Of a DNA stretch of 64,000 nucleotides, positions 44,204 through 52,257 are shown in pieces (the stretch's first letter is position 1; each line of letters starts with the position of its first letter). The stretch is taken from contig NZ_ATZA01000001.1 of NCBI RefSeq assembly GCF_000427965.1, positions 62,001 to 126,000 of the forward strand, in the 5' to 3' direction. The stretch is from Olivibacter sitiensis DSM 17696. GTDB lineage: Bacteria; Bacteroidota; Bacteroidia; Sphingobacteriales; Sphingobacteriaceae. The notes below the pieces were generated by a model. The model saw only the letters and a list, made by a program, of their open reading frames with translations. It did not search any database and was not told the DNA's origin. A program made the translations under genes and the position numbers.

Positions 44204-45798
44204 CTATTGACCGTTTTCGCTGTTTTCTTTGTTTTGTCCTGCTTTTATCGGGCATGACTTGGGCCAAGGCCGAAGAATACTACTCTGGGGGCCCTATACC
44301 CATCGTACTTAAGGTGTTCGGCGAGTTGACCGAAATGAGCGAATGGCCTCAAGGTCTCTCCGATAAGTACAAAGGAAAAATGAAATGTTTTCGCTTTGCC
44401 AGTCGCTATGTGGGGATGAATGCTGATTTTGGTTCGCCCTATTTTGATGACATCTTGTTGGGTGGTAAGGATAGGTCGGCAAGGGGGCGCAAGTACTATT
44501 ACAAAGTGCTGGACAGGCAGGAAAATGAGGTAACAAGGCATGCCATAGCCACCAAATTGGTCAGCAGGCATCCGAATGAATATGAGTTGATTCAGAACGT
44601 GATCAAGGTAAATAGGACAATACTTGATACCGCCATTCAAGTGCAGGATTTTTTATTGATCAATTTTTATGATAACGCGAACGATACCTTGATACAGGGG
44701 TATTACCTGGAAAGAGAGCCAATGCCTCTACAGCTGAAAAGCTATCGCAACTATGACGGTGGGGAAGTCATCATTACGGGGTACCTGACGAGCGATACAG
44801 CCGAGTCCAAGCGCTGGGAACGCGTGAACGAGCTGATTGAGACAAAGTACGGTCAGGCGCTTCGCTTGGTTTTTGGTAAGCCTACGGCCCTTATGGGCAA
44901 TCTGGGTTTGGAATATCAGTTGGTCAAGGATGGGCATACAGATACCCTGTCGGGAAAGAGCGATGGGGCAAGCATCGTATTGAAGCAATTGGAGGCGGGG
45001 AACGACTACTTGTTGACCGTAAGGTATGACTTCCAACCGGAATCACAATACGCCCGTCGCTACAGAATACGGGTGGTGCCGCTTTGGTACCAAACCACGC
45101 GTTTTTACGCCATTTCAAGTGGTCTTCTTTTTGCCGCGCTGGCAGGAGCTTTTTTATATACGATGTTGCTACGCTTGCGCAAGGCGAAAGAGTCGCAGTC
45201 CGAAACCACGCAGCAGCTCTTGTCCTTACAAGCCCAGCTCAACCCCCATTTCATCTTCAATGCGCTGAGTTCCATTCAGGGATTGAACAATACCGATAGG
45301 GTGGAGGAGGCCAACCAGTATCTGGGGGAATTCAGCTCCTTGCTGCGCAACACGCTCAAAAGCAGCGAGTCCATCACCAATACCTTGGATAAGGAGTTGG
45401 AAGTGCTTCGGGTGTACCTCAATCTGGAAAAGCTTCGTTTTGGATTTCGCTGGGAGATCGTCGTGGATGAATCCATACAAAGCGCCACCGTAGAGATCCC
45501 TACCCTCTTGCTGCAGCCTTTAGTGGAAAATGCAGTGAAGCACGGCGTGGCTGGTTTGGGCGAGGTGGGAGAAATTGTTCTTATGGTAAAGCGTTCCGAT
45601 GAGGACCTTTTGATCGAAATAAGAGACAGTGGATATGGGTTCTTGGAAAAGGAGGTAAATTTGGGCTATGGAATGAAGTTGACGAATGAACGTATTCGTC
45701 TTCATAATAGCATTAATCGAGATAGGCAAATACGATTGGATTATCGGATGGACACCAAAACAAGTGCAATGCTTACTTTTGTGAATTGGTTTTTATAA
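44200..45798 (+). CDS. LytS-type sensor histidine kinase with extracytoplasmic domain
   Basis: Sensor kinase (532 aa). After a signal-like N terminus (1-24) is a large extracytoplasmic domain (about 25-300), a membrane helix at about 304-323, then the cytoplasmic kinase. The His_kinase motif LNPHFIFNALSSIQ places the phosphoacceptor near H350; the ATPase N-box is LLLQPLVENAVKHGV and the G-box DSGYGF. A LytTR response regulator follows after 16 bases. The sensor domain is not one I recognise; its position beside a TlpA protein suggests it may sense envelope redox or sulfhydryl state. That is inference. Confidence 0.88.
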   Translation: MTIDRFRCFLCFVLLLSGMTWAKAEEYYSGGPIPIVLKVFGELTEMSEWPQGLSDKYKGKMKCFRFASRYVGMNADFGSPYFDDILLGGKDRSARGRKYYYKVLDRQENEVTRHAIATKLVSRHPNEYELIQNVIKVNRTILDTAIQVQDFLLINFYDNANDTLIQGYYLEREPMPLQLKSYRNYDGGEVIITGYLTSDTAESKRWERVNELIETKYGQALRLVFGKPTALMGNLGLEYQLVKDGHTDTLSGKSDGASIVLKQLEAGNDYLLTVRYDFQPESQYARRYRIRVVPLWYQTTRFYAISSGLLFAALAGAFLYTMLLRLRKAKESQSETTQQLLSLQAQLNPHFIFNALSSIQGLNNTDRVEEANQYLGEFSSLLRNTLKSSESITNTLDKELEVLRVYLNLEKLRFGFRWEIVVDESIQSATVEIPTLLLQPLVENAVKHGVAGLGEVGEIVLMVKRSDEDLLIEIRDSGYGFLEKEVNLGYGMKLTNERIRLHNSINRDRQIRLDYRMDTKTSAMLTFVNWFL

Positions 45799-45814
45799 AT
45801 AAACGGTCGGTTCT

Positions 45815-46561
45815 ATGAATGCACTGTTAGTGGATGATGAGGTAAACAACTTGGACAATTTGCAGGCCCTGCTCGGCAAGCATTGTCCGGAAGTATCGGT
45901 TGTGGGTAGAGCCGGCAATGTAGATACGGCACTTGAGCTTGTTCAATTGCACCGCCCAGACTTGATTTTCCTCGATATTCAGATGCCCGATAAAAATGGG
46001 TTTGAGCTGTTGAAGGCTTTGCCTGAAAGGGATATGGAAGTGATCTTTGTGACAGCTTACGATCAGTACGGTATACAAGCTGTGAAGTTTTCGGCCATCG
46101 ACTATCTGTTAAAGCCCATCAATATAGAAGAGATGAAAGGGGCGGTAGATAAGGTGAGACAGCGCTTGGAAAATCGAAAACGCAATCTGCAACTCGAAAA
46201 CCTGCTTGGCATCATCGAACAGCGCGTTGCAAAGGAAAATCACCGCATAGCCTTGCCTTCGCAAAAAGAGGTTCGTTTGGTGGAAGTTCAGCAAATCGTT
46301 CGGTGTGAGGCAACCAACAACTATACCAGTTTCTACCTGCTTTCGGGAGAAGAACTAGTTGTGTCCCGGCCTATATACGAATATGAAGAGCTATTGTCCC
46401 ATTATGGCTTTGTCCGATGCCACCAGAGCCATTTGGTCAATCGGAAACACGTACTCTCGTTTTTAAAGGAAGACGGGGGATACTTGCGCTTGGCCGACGG
46501 TTATAAGATACCCGTCTCTAGACAGAAAAAAGAAGAGGTAAAACGGTTGCTGGGATTTTAG
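45815..46561 (+). CDS. LytTR-family response regulator
   Basis: DNA-binding regulator (248 aa). The receiver domain spans 1-120 with the phosphoacceptor Asp in LIFLDIQMPD (about D52), the switch TAYDQYG and the conserved Lys in LLKPIN. The LytTR domain covers about 145-248 with NNYTSFYL and CHQSHLVNRKHV. It is the cognate partner of the upstream kinase (spacing 16 bases). Target genes are not evident within the window; the 311-base spacer to blaI follows. Confidence 0.94.
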   Translation: MNALLVDDEVNNLDNLQALLGKHCPEVSVVGRAGNVDTALELVQLHRPDLIFLDIQMPDKNGFELLKALPERDMEVIFVTAYDQYGIQAVKFSAIDYLLKPINIEEMKGAVDKVRQRLENRKRNLQLENLLGIIEQRVAKENHRIALPSQKEVRLVEVQQIVRCEATNNYTSFYLLSGEELVVSRPIYEYEELLSHYGFVRCHQSHLVNRKHVLSFLKEDGGYLRLADGYKIPVSRQKKEEVKRLLGF

Positions 46562-46574
46562 TTCAGTGGGTGTA

Positions 46575-46763
46575 TCTCGCTACATTTCGACAAGCTCAAT
46601 GACCGCTCGACATGATGGGTCGAAGATCATCATGCGGTGCTAGCGCAAGCCTAAGGGAACATTCCACAAGGGGCGGATAAGCTGTCTCGCTGCATTTCGA
46701 CCTTTTCTAAAATTAGCAGCATAATTGTTTGGATTAATCTTAGAATGCTCAATGACCGCTCGA
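46575..46763. repeat. Two copies of an intergenic repeat, one interrupted by a hairpin insert
   Basis: Copy 1 occupies 46575-46610 and starts TCTCGCTACATTTCGACAAG. Copy 2 has the same left part at 46685-46701 (TCTCGCTGCATTTCGAC) and the same right part at 46747-46763 (GCTCAATGACCGCTCGA), separated by a 45-base insert bounded by TTCTAA (46705-46710) and TTAGAA (46740-46745). Between the copies CATGATG pairs with CATCATG (46611-46634). No gene is seen in the 311-base spacer 46562-46872. Similar sequences are familiar in Bacteroidota intergenic regions; the class is inference. Confidence 0.6.
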
Positions 46764-46815
46764 TGGCTGCTGCACCATTCAAGATATTCGTACAATTGAA
46801 GATATTCATGAATAT

Positions 46816-46863
46816 TTTGAATATACGATTTTTGTCGTATCTTTACCTACGATCAAAATCGTA
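46816..46863 (+). promoter_or_regulatory. blaI promoter overlapped by two BlaI-type operators
   Basis: Two palindromes with the same half-sites and six-base spacers occur: TACGA-N6-TCGTA at 46824-46839 and again at 46848-46863, 24 bases apart. Between a -33 TTTG (46816-46819) and -7 TATCTTTA (46838-46845) lies the first operator; the second follows the -7 box and ends nine bases before the ATG at 46873. This is the arrangement expected for BlaI/MecI autoregulation. Confidence 0.75.
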
Positions 46864-46872
46864 TGATAAGAA

Positions 46873-47256
46873 ATGAGCAATAGACTGAAGCCAACGGAGA
46901 GCGAACTGGAAATATTAGGCGTGCTTTGGCAAGATGGCGCCAGCACGGTAAGGCAAGTGCACAACGTCATTACTGAGCGCCGCGAGGTAGGCTATACCAC
47001 CACGCTGAAGGTGATGCAGAATATGCTGGAGAAAGGATTGGTCAGTAGAGACGAGTCGAGCATGACCCATGTGTACGAGGCTCTCGTGAATAAAAAAAGT
47101 CTAGGAAAGCAGCTGATAGGTAAATTGACCAACGACCTGTTTTCCGGATCTGTTTCCCAATTGGTGATGCAGGCCCTGGGCAGTCAGCAGCCCAGTTCGG
47201 CAGAATTGAGGGAAATAAGGAAATACCTGGATAAACTAAAGAACAAGAAAAAATGA
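46873..47256 (+). CDS. BlaI/MecI/CopY-family transcriptional repressor
   Basis: Winged-helix repressor (127 aa) of the Penicillinase_R family. Its N-terminal DNA-binding domain (about 5-80, LKPTESELEILGVLWQDG and EVGYTTTLKVMQNMLEKGLV) and C-terminal dimerisation helices (about 85-127) are typical. The gene overlaps the M56 gene by four bases (ATGA), so repressor and membrane protease are coupled. Two palindromic operators lie just upstream. In staphylococcal systems the M56 partner triggers cleavage of the repressor; the same is likely here but the target genes and the trigger are unknown. Confidence 0.95.
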   Translation: MSNRLKPTESELEILGVLWQDGASTVRQVHNVITERREVGYTTTLKVMQNMLEKGLVSRDESSMTHVYEALVNKKSLGKQLIGKLTNDLFSGSVSQLVMQALGSQQPSSAELREIRKYLDKLKNKKK

Positions 47257-48608
47257 ACTGGGCTATTGATCATATCTTGGAAGCCATAGGATGGAGCATT
47301 GTCCATTCACTGTGGTTGGGTGCTATTCTTTATGTGCTACTGCTGTCTATGTTTAGGGCATTCCCTTCCTTAGATGCCAAGATGCGGCACCATCTTGCCT
47401 ACTTGGCTATGAGCTTTTTGTTCTTCCTCTTTGCGGGGATATTTCTCTACATCGCCGTCTTTTCTACTGGTGCGGTACAGGAGAATGTGCCAACGGCTAC
47501 GGTCGTGTGGCGATTGCCTAAGAGCAAAATAGCCCACTTGATGGACTACCTGTCGATGGCCTATCTGGTAGGCCTATCTGTTCAGCTCCTCTTGCTCCTT
47601 TTTTCCTACTACCGTGTCATGCGACTGAGAAAGACGGGTATTGTAGAACCTTCCGATGAACTCCATGGGTTGTTCCATCGAGTAAGGACCTACATGGGCG
47701 TTGGCCATCAGGTGTGTTTTTACCTGTCAGAGAAAGTAAGTACACCGCTTGTCATAGGCTTCATCAAACCTATTGTCTTATTTCCCGTGTCTCTCATTTC
47801 CCATTTGGATATGGTGCAGGTCGAGGCCATCCTCATCCATGAACTGGCGCACGTACGAAGGAACGACTACCTGCTCAACATATTTAGGCTATGTATGCGT
47901 ACTTTTCTTTTTTTCAACCCTTTTTCACTGTTAATCGACAAGCTGGTGAGGGATGAGCGAGAACATGCCTGCGACGAGATCGTATTACAAAGGACAGGAG
48001 CCCCCATTTTTTATGCAGAAACCCTTTTTAAGCTTGCCTTGCTACAGCAGCATCAACGAAGAAATGCGTTTTCCTTGGCGACTATGGGTAGGGGCAGATC
48101 GCAATTGGCTCATCGCATCCAACGGATTACGGCGATAAGAAAACAGCGTACTTGCATGCAGCACCAATTGATTACCATCGCCTTGATCTTTTTTGCCACT
48201 TTGGCTTTGGCATGGATCAAACCAAAACCACCAGGGGAAGTTCCGCCAGTCGAACAGTTCACTATCCGTATTGTCGATGGCTACAGGAAGGAATGGACAT
48301 TTCGCTCGAGTAACATGCAAGGTTTATGGGACTCATTAGATAATGTCAAGGGAGGGGGCTTCACCATTATAGATAACGAGAATGACATGGAACTAGTAGA
48401 CGCACTCCTAAAAATGCGGAAAATAGATTCAAACACGTCCGATTCGTTGAGACGCCTGTATGAATATGCGAAACGGCAGGGAAGGGAGGACTCCGTGTTC
48501 ACCTCGAAGGATGGAAAGACAAAGATTACCTTTATGTCATCAGGCTGTAGCTACATCGAAAATCTGTCGGGAAATACTCCTACACCGCCTTTCAATAGTA
48601 AAAAATGA
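47253..48608 (+). CDS. BlaR1/MecR1-type M56 membrane metalloprotease lacking a PBP sensor domain
   Basis: Membrane protease sensor (451 aa). Transmembrane helices lie at about 15-35, 48-70, 100-120 and 304-321. The zinc motif HELAH is at 196-200, and RDEREHACDEIVL contains the third ligand region. BlaR1 has a roughly 250-residue penicillin-binding domain at its C terminus; here only about 130 residues follow the last helix (322-451), with no SxxK motif, so beta-lactam sensing in the usual manner is unlikely. The tail contains IRIVDGYRKEWTFRSS and repeated charged helices. It overlaps blaI and the downstream TlpA gene by four bases at each end. Confidence 0.9.
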   Translation: MNWAIDHILEAIGWSIVHSLWLGAILYVLLLSMFRAFPSLDAKMRHHLAYLAMSFLFFLFAGIFLYIAVFSTGAVQENVPTATVVWRLPKSKIAHLMDYLSMAYLVGLSVQLLLLLFSYYRVMRLRKTGIVEPSDELHGLFHRVRTYMGVGHQVCFYLSEKVSTPLVIGFIKPIVLFPVSLISHLDMVQVEAILIHELAHVRRNDYLLNIFRLCMRTFLFFNPFSLLIDKLVRDEREHACDEIVLQRTGAPIFYAETLFKLALLQQHQRRNAFSLATMGRGRSQLAHRIQRITAIRKQRTCMQHQLITIALIFFATLALAWIKPKPPGEVPPVEQFTIRIVDGYRKEWTFRSSNMQGLWDSLDNVKGGGFTIIDNENDMELVDALLKMRKIDSNTSDSLRRLYEYAKRQGREDSVFTSKDGKTKITFMSSGCSYIENLSGNTPTPPFNSKK

Positions 48609-50002
48609 ACCAATTGTCCTTGAAACCAATTCTCGTACTTGTTTTATCAGTGTCAGGCTTTCTGTTTTCTAAGGGCTTTGCCCAAACCGAAAGTGTGGCA
48701 TTGCAAAGGAACATCCTGCAACAAAACATCCTGTTAAGAGATGTCATCATACCCCAATTGGAAAAGCACAAATTGCTCTTAAATACGGCAGAAAAGATAG
48801 ATAGCCTCTGTTGGACCATTAAAAGTCACTGGGAGCGTTATGTGGACGATTCCTTGAAGGTACAATCTTGGTTGCCCGAGCCCATTCTCAAGAACATGGA
48901 TGCCTATGCTTATATCCTGTGCATGAAGAGCCTGGAAGAAAAAATCGAACAAGATGATTGGGATACCCTGGACAAGTATCTTTTTAGTGAATACCTGCTG
49001 CCTTCCTTAGAAAGGGATTTGAATTATATAAAAGAAAATCATCTGGCTTATAAAGATCTGGAAATCATATGGATGCCTACTCTGAACAATGTGCTGTGGT
49101 ATGGGGTCAAATACGCATGGGACAAGCCTGCCTTTGATCGGTTCTCTGCCGTTTACTATGGTTTGGACCAGCTATTGCGCACAAAGGTCCCTATGGAAAC
49201 CACCTTGCAAAAACATAGGAGCAGTCTTTTTAATGCCATGCAGTGGTATCGCTATGATGTGGAGTCAAAAAGATATTTCTTTAATGGCCAATCAGACTTA
49301 GCTTTTTCCAATTGGGTAGCGGGTCTTTCGGCTAATAACTATCCAAAACCACTTGCCCTACCTTTTGGCAAAACCTTGCTAGATTACTTTTTAGACCGAG
49401 AGGAAAAAGACAAATGCTTTGCTGTTTTGAATAATTTAATGATCAATGTGGATGAAGATCTTCTGCCCAGAGATAGCCTGATCACATGGTATTCTAAGGT
49501 TGACAAAGAATATGGGCAGCAACTATACGAGGGCATGGATCATAAATTGTCTGGTAATAGGTTTGTAAAAAGAATGGCACTAGAAAAGGTGGTGTTACCA
49601 GGCGAGTGGAAGTTGTTGAACAAGCTCTTGAATGATGAAAAGATCAAGCAGGCGAACTATATTTTGGTAGACTTCTGGTATACCTCCTGCATACCATGCT
49701 TGAATGAGATTCCGGCATTGAATGCCTTTCACGAGAAATTGGCAGAACGTGATGGGATAGTGTTTTTGTCCATCAATGCCGATCATTTTGTTACGCGCAA
49801 AGACAAGTCTTATGTCAAAAAGATCATGGATGAAAAGGGGGTTGACTTTCCAGTATTTTTCGATGACGAAGTCCATCAGCTAACCAGACAACTGAAAGTC
49901 AATGGCTACCCTGCCAAGTTTATCTTAGACGCCGAAGGCTATTTGGTCACAAAGGCAGACGGAAGTGACATGACATTGAAAACATTCGAATCCTTTTATT
50001 AG
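48605..50002 (+). CDS. TlpA-family redoxin in the blaI-M56 operon
   Basis: Exported thioredoxin-fold protein (465 aa) with a signal peptide (MNQLSLKPILVLVLSVSGFL, cleavage near 27). A helical N-terminal domain of about 310 residues precedes the C-terminal thioredoxin domain with ILVDFWYTSCIPCLNEIPAL (redox motif CIPC) and a cis-Pro loop (VNGYPAKFILDAEG). Its start overlaps the M56 stop as ATGA, making it the third member of a tightly coupled operon. The N-terminal part is not recognised. It may be the protein that carries the envelope signal or the target of the regulation. Confidence 0.86.
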   Translation: MNQLSLKPILVLVLSVSGFLFSKGFAQTESVALQRNILQQNILLRDVIIPQLEKHKLLLNTAEKIDSLCWTIKSHWERYVDDSLKVQSWLPEPILKNMDAYAYILCMKSLEEKIEQDDWDTLDKYLFSEYLLPSLERDLNYIKENHLAYKDLEIIWMPTLNNVLWYGVKYAWDKPAFDRFSAVYYGLDQLLRTKVPMETTLQKHRSSLFNAMQWYRYDVESKRYFFNGQSDLAFSNWVAGLSANNYPKPLALPFGKTLLDYFLDREEKDKCFAVLNNLMINVDEDLLPRDSLITWYSKVDKEYGQQLYEGMDHKLSGNRFVKRMALEKVVLPGEWKLLNKLLNDEKIKQANYILVDFWYTSCIPCLNEIPALNAFHEKLAERDGIVFLSINADHFVTRKDKSYVKKIMDEKGVDFPVFFDDEVHQLTRQLKVNGYPAKFILDAEGYLVTKADGSDMTLKTFESFY

Positions 50003-50018
50003 TACAATGCCGTAATGA

Positions 50019-50813
50019 TCACTTCTTATTAGAAAACAACCAAGGCAATAAATCTGGCTCGGCAAAAGCCGGATCCCAACTATTGTGGTCGGCTTCTGGG
50101 TAAAACGTGCTCTTGGGCTGAGCACCTAGGTGCTGCAATTCGGCTACGATATCGTGTGAGAAAGTGGGTGGAACGACGTCGTCTCGCTCGCCATGGAATA
50201 TCCACAAGGGCATATGTTTGTATTTTTTGGCATTGCTGGGCAGGTCTCCCCCGCAAATGGCAAAAGCCGCGGCAAAGACCTTGGGCTTTCTGCGAAGCGT
50301 TTCATAGGTGCCCATGCCACCCATGGAAAGGCCACCGACATACACCTGGTCCAGCTTGGTAGTTGGCTCTTTCAGGGTCTTTTCCAACAGCCCGATGAAC
50401 AGTTTCATGCCCTTGGTCGGTTTCCCTTTCTTTTGAAAATGGAAGGAACGCTTGCCCAGACTGTCGGTCTGGATATGCACATTGCTCCAATAGCTATCGC
50501 TAGGGCACTGAGGGAAGATGACGATGGCTGGGTAATCGTTTCGGATATCTGATGCTACGAACAGCTTGGCTCCGTGTACCAATTGACTCTGGTTGTTGTT
50601 GCCGCGTTCCCCTGCTCCATGAAGTACGAAAAGGACAGGATAACTTTTTCCCGCATCGTAGTCTCTAGGGTAGAGGATGCGGTATGGAAGGGTGTCTTGT
50701 CCTTTAACAAATAGTTTTGCCTCAAAGGCCTCGACAACCGTTTTGTCCTGCGCATGGGATATACCAAAAGACAGGAACAGGGCGAACAAGGTGTATTTTA
50801 GTGTGCGTATCAT
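50019..50813 (-). CDS. Alpha/beta-hydrolase, secreted PHB-depolymerase-like esterase
   Basis: Secreted serine hydrolase (264 aa) with signal peptide MIRTLKYTLFALFLSFGISHA. The nucleophile motif GLSMGG places Ser near 163, with acid in HGERDDVV and His in ADHNSWDP. The opening strand PVLFVLHGAGERG forms the oxyanion-hole region. Similar proteins are annotated phospholipase/carboxylesterase or feruloyl-esterase-like. The ATG at 50813 (MIRTLK) is 13 bases after the preceding esterase gene; the ATG at 50840 would overlap that gene. Natural substrate is unknown. Confidence 0.86.
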   Translation of the reverse strand: MIRTLKYTLFALFLSFGISHAQDKTVVEAFEAKLFVKGQDTLPYRILYPRDYDAGKSYPVLFVLHGAGERGNNNQSQLVHGAKLFVASDIRNDYPAIVIFPQCPSDSYWSNVHIQTDSLGKRSFHFQKKGKPTKGMKLFIGLLEKTLKEPTTKLDQVYVGGLSMGGMGTYETLRRKPKVFAAAFAICGGDLPSNAKKYKHMPLWIFHGERDDVVPPTFSHDIVAELQHLGAQPKSTFYPEADHNSWDPAFAEPDLLPWLFSNKK

Positions 50814-50826
50814 AAGTATAGCTTTA

Positions 50827-51774
50827 TTATTTTTTTCCAAAGCCCAATTGGTCGAGCCACGCTATGGCATGGACAAACCAATCATCGCTGGTGGTACGGT
50901 TGTGCAAGCCAAAACCGTGCCCTCCATTGGAATAGGTAATGAGTTTGTGGGCTATACCCTGTTTTGCCAAGGCTTCGTCAAAGTGTCTGCTATTGGCAAT
51001 GGGGACGGCCGTATCGTCTTCGGCATGCACCAAAAAGGTAGGTGGGGTGTCCTTATCTACCTGCAATTCATTGGAATACAACTTTACATCCTCTGCACTG
51101 GCCGATTTGCCCAAGAGATTTTCCCGAGAGCCCATGTGCGTGATGCTGCTGTCCATACTGATGACCGGATAGATGAGCAACATGAAGTCGGGACGAAGAG
51201 AGATACCTCCCGTATCACCGATCTTGGAATCCTTGAAATGCGTACCTGCAGTGGAAGCCAGGTGACCACCGGCAGAAAAGCCCATGATCCCTATCTTGTT
51301 AGGGTCTATGCCGTAAGACGATGCGTTTTTGCGTACCAAATAAATGGCCTGCTGCGCATCTTGAAGGGCTCCGATACGCTTATCTTCCATAATAATATTG
51401 TTTGGAAGCCTGTTTTTTACAACAAATGCGGCAATGCCCCGTGCATTGAATGCTCGGGCCACTTCTTCGCCCTCATGTTGAAAAGCCAGGCCAACATAGC
51501 CACCGCCGGGAAATATGATGACAGCGCTGCCCGTAGTTCTCTCCCTGGGCGCAGGGTAATAGCGCATGGTGGGGACACTGATGCCGGTGACGAAGGCATT
51601 ACTGCCATCGCGCCCATCCACTTTTTCCTTGAGTTTGACGGAGGCTGGTTTTGTGTTCGGTATTTTCCCTTCGGGATAGATGGGTATATAGTCGGACTCT
51701 TGGGCTTTCATGTTTTTTGCCTGGAAAATCATCGTCAGTAAACAGATGGAATAGATCAATATATGTTTCATCAT
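50827..51774 (-). CDS. Alpha/beta-hydrolase, acetyl-xylan-esterase-like
   Basis: Secreted esterase (315 aa) of the hormone-sensitive-lipase/BD-FAE-like type. It has a signal peptide (MMKHILIYSICLLTMIFQ), the oxyanion motif IFPGGGYVGLA, nucleophile GFSAGGHLAS and late triad residues in HAEDDTAVP and NGGHGFGLHN. It precedes the second esterase gene by 13 bases, and the pair are probably cotranscribed. Together they could deacetylate hemicellulose side chains, though no glycoside hydrolase is linked. Start is one of two adjacent ATG codons (51774 or 51771). Confidence 0.86.
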   Translation of the reverse strand: MMKHILIYSICLLTMIFQAKNMKAQESDYIPIYPEGKIPNTKPASVKLKEKVDGRDGSNAFVTGISVPTMRYYPAPRERTTGSAVIIFPGGGYVGLAFQHEGEEVARAFNARGIAAFVVKNRLPNNIIMEDKRIGALQDAQQAIYLVRKNASSYGIDPNKIGIMGFSAGGHLASTAGTHFKDSKIGDTGGISLRPDFMLLIYPVISMDSSITHMGSRENLLGKSASAEDVKLYSNELQVDKDTPPTFLVHAEDDTAVPIANSRHFDEALAKQGIAHKLITYSNGGHGFGLHNRTTSDDWFVHAIAWLDQLGFGKK

Positions 51775-51793
51775 ATTAGGTTATTATTGGTCA

Positions 51794-52189
51794 TCATTCA
51801 AGTGCTTTCATCAATAGCTGTCTACGGCTGACATGATCGAAGGAAAAGACCTTGTATTCCTGTTCTAGCAGGTCGTATAATGCAACGACTTTATGCCAAA
51901 GGGCTTTTCGCTGATTGTCATCTTCCATGAGCCCTGCCAGTTCATCTATAAAAGCGGCGAGCATCCGTAGCTCCTCCGCTTCGTATTGTCGCTGCTTCAC
52001 CTCGAGCAAGAATATGTCAATGGGTGTACGGGATAAATAAGCTTCTGTCATGTCATAATAGTGAGTTAGTGTATCCCTTACCTCACTCAAGGCCAAGTCT
52101 TCCTTATCTTCCAATATCTGCCGCTTCACCTTGTCCAGCACGTGGCCAAGGAGCTGCATCTGGGCCATTAATGAATCTCTTTTTAGCAT
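51794..52189 (-). CDS. Small helical protein of unknown function
   Basis: A 131-residue, leucine- and glutamate-rich cytoplasmic protein without signal peptide, starting MLKRDSLMAQMQLLGHVLDK and predicted all-helical with heptad-like spacing (EVRDTLTHYYDMTEAYL, EAEELRMLAAFIDELAGLM). A possible tetratricopeptide-like arrangement is not proven. Its stop lies 19 bases before the esterase gene in the same direction. I do not recognise the family with certainty. Confidence 0.65.
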   Translation of the reverse strand: MLKRDSLMAQMQLLGHVLDKVKRQILEDKEDLALSEVRDTLTHYYDMTEAYLSRTPIDIFLLEVKQRQYEAEELRMLAAFIDELAGLMEDDNQRKALWHKVVALYDLLEQEYKVFSFDHVSRRQLLMKALE

Positions 52190-52257
52190 TTTTTCTATAT
52201 ATTCTATCTGTTGGGGCGTAGTTGTTAGGGCCTATGGCGATACGCCCCAACAATGAT

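Noticed and set aside
50677-51741. Long open frame (354 codons) opposite the acetyl-xylan-esterase-like gene
   Set aside because: The minus-strand esterase has an intact signal peptide and catalytic triad; the plus-strand frame has neither.
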